Positions 5,801 to 5,894 of a DNA stretch of 5,894 nucleotides are shown here, in pieces (positions within the stretch are counted from its first letter, which is position 1; each line of letters begins with the position of its first letter). A program made the translations under genes and the position numbers. The notes under the pieces were generated by a model. That model saw nothing but the letters and a program-made list of their open reading frames with translations. It made no database searches and had not been told where the DNA came from. Source of the stretch: Ferrovum sp. (lineage in GTDB: Bacteria > Pseudomonadota > Gammaproteobacteria > Burkholderiales > Ferrovaceae); assembly GCA_027450105.1 (NCBI GenBank), contig DAIDKJ010000086.1:1-5894 (forward strand), read 5' to 3'.

Positions 5801-5894
5801 ATGACAGATTCTGGTCCACTCTTGGGCCGAGGTCGTCGTACTCGCACTGAACTGCGACTCGAAGCTGGGCGTCTGGAGGGGACAGACCAGATAC
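5801..5894 (+). CDS. Start of an unidentified open frame (3' partial)
   Basis: A frame from ATG 5801, 13 nt after the hfq stop, stays open to the window end and gives 31 residues rich in Arg, Glu and Leu (MTDSGPLLGRGRRTRTELRL and on). I do not recognise it. Gene order in Betaproteobacteria predicts the GTPase gene hflX here, but the residues do not resemble the HflX N-terminus I know (a short lead-in followed by AVLVxIDF). GTG at 5795 is an alternative start, and no good ribosome binding site precedes either. The frame at 5803 is also open to the end without a start codon, so with under 100 bases the choice of frame is uncertain. ATG 5787, overlapping the hfq stop, gives only MRLWR before a stop. 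Confidence 0.3.
   Translation, partial: MTDSGPLLGRGRRTRTELRLEAGRLEGTDQI

Noticed and set aside
5842..5857. Hairpin TCGCA-6 nt-TGCGA after hfq as a terminator
   Set aside because: The stem has only five pairs, no T run follows, and it lies within a frame that may be coding.

Overview
The window is a stretch of conserved housekeeping chromosome, almost certainly from a betaproteobacterium of moderate GC content. Reading left to right, all on the + strand, it holds the 3' part of ispG, then hisS, a yfgM-type TPR membrane protein gene, bamB, der and hfq, followed by the first codons of an open frame that runs off the end. This gene order is typical of Betaproteobacteria, where hflX usually comes next. 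The proteins fit too: an IspG of the longer type with the GVNWGSLD segment, a Der whose first G domain reads NKVEGM, and an Hfq with the RKEH rim and a very short tail. I cannot place it below class from sequence alone.

Layout. 1-892: IspG, start lost upstream. 908-2227: histidyl-tRNA synthetase, 15 nt after ispG. 2214-2846: YfgM-like protein, overlapping hisS by 14 nt. 2843-4021: BamB lipoprotein, overlapping yfgM by the 4-nt ATGA arrangement. 4062-5468: Der GTPase, 40 nt after bamB, with a poor ribosome binding site. 5548-5787: Hfq, after a 79-nt spacer that holds a possible promoter and a leader able to fold over its own Shine-Dalgarno sequence. 5788-5894: end of the window, with an open frame from 5801 that I do not recognise.

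The tight spacing from ispG to der suggests one transcription unit with translational coupling at hisS/yfgM and yfgM/bamB. The products serve isoprenoid precursor synthesis (IspG), translation and ribosome assembly (HisS, Der), envelope protein export and outer-membrane protein assembly (YfgM, BamB), and post-transcriptional control (Hfq). YfgM and BamB make the clearest functional pair, since both act on proteins passing through the periplasm.

I found no mobile element, CRISPR array, RNA gene or clear new system. No gene-free stretch exceeds 300 bases. The points most worth a second look are the hfq leader, the Val at a BamA-contact position of BamB, the weak start of der, and the unidentified frame after hfq.
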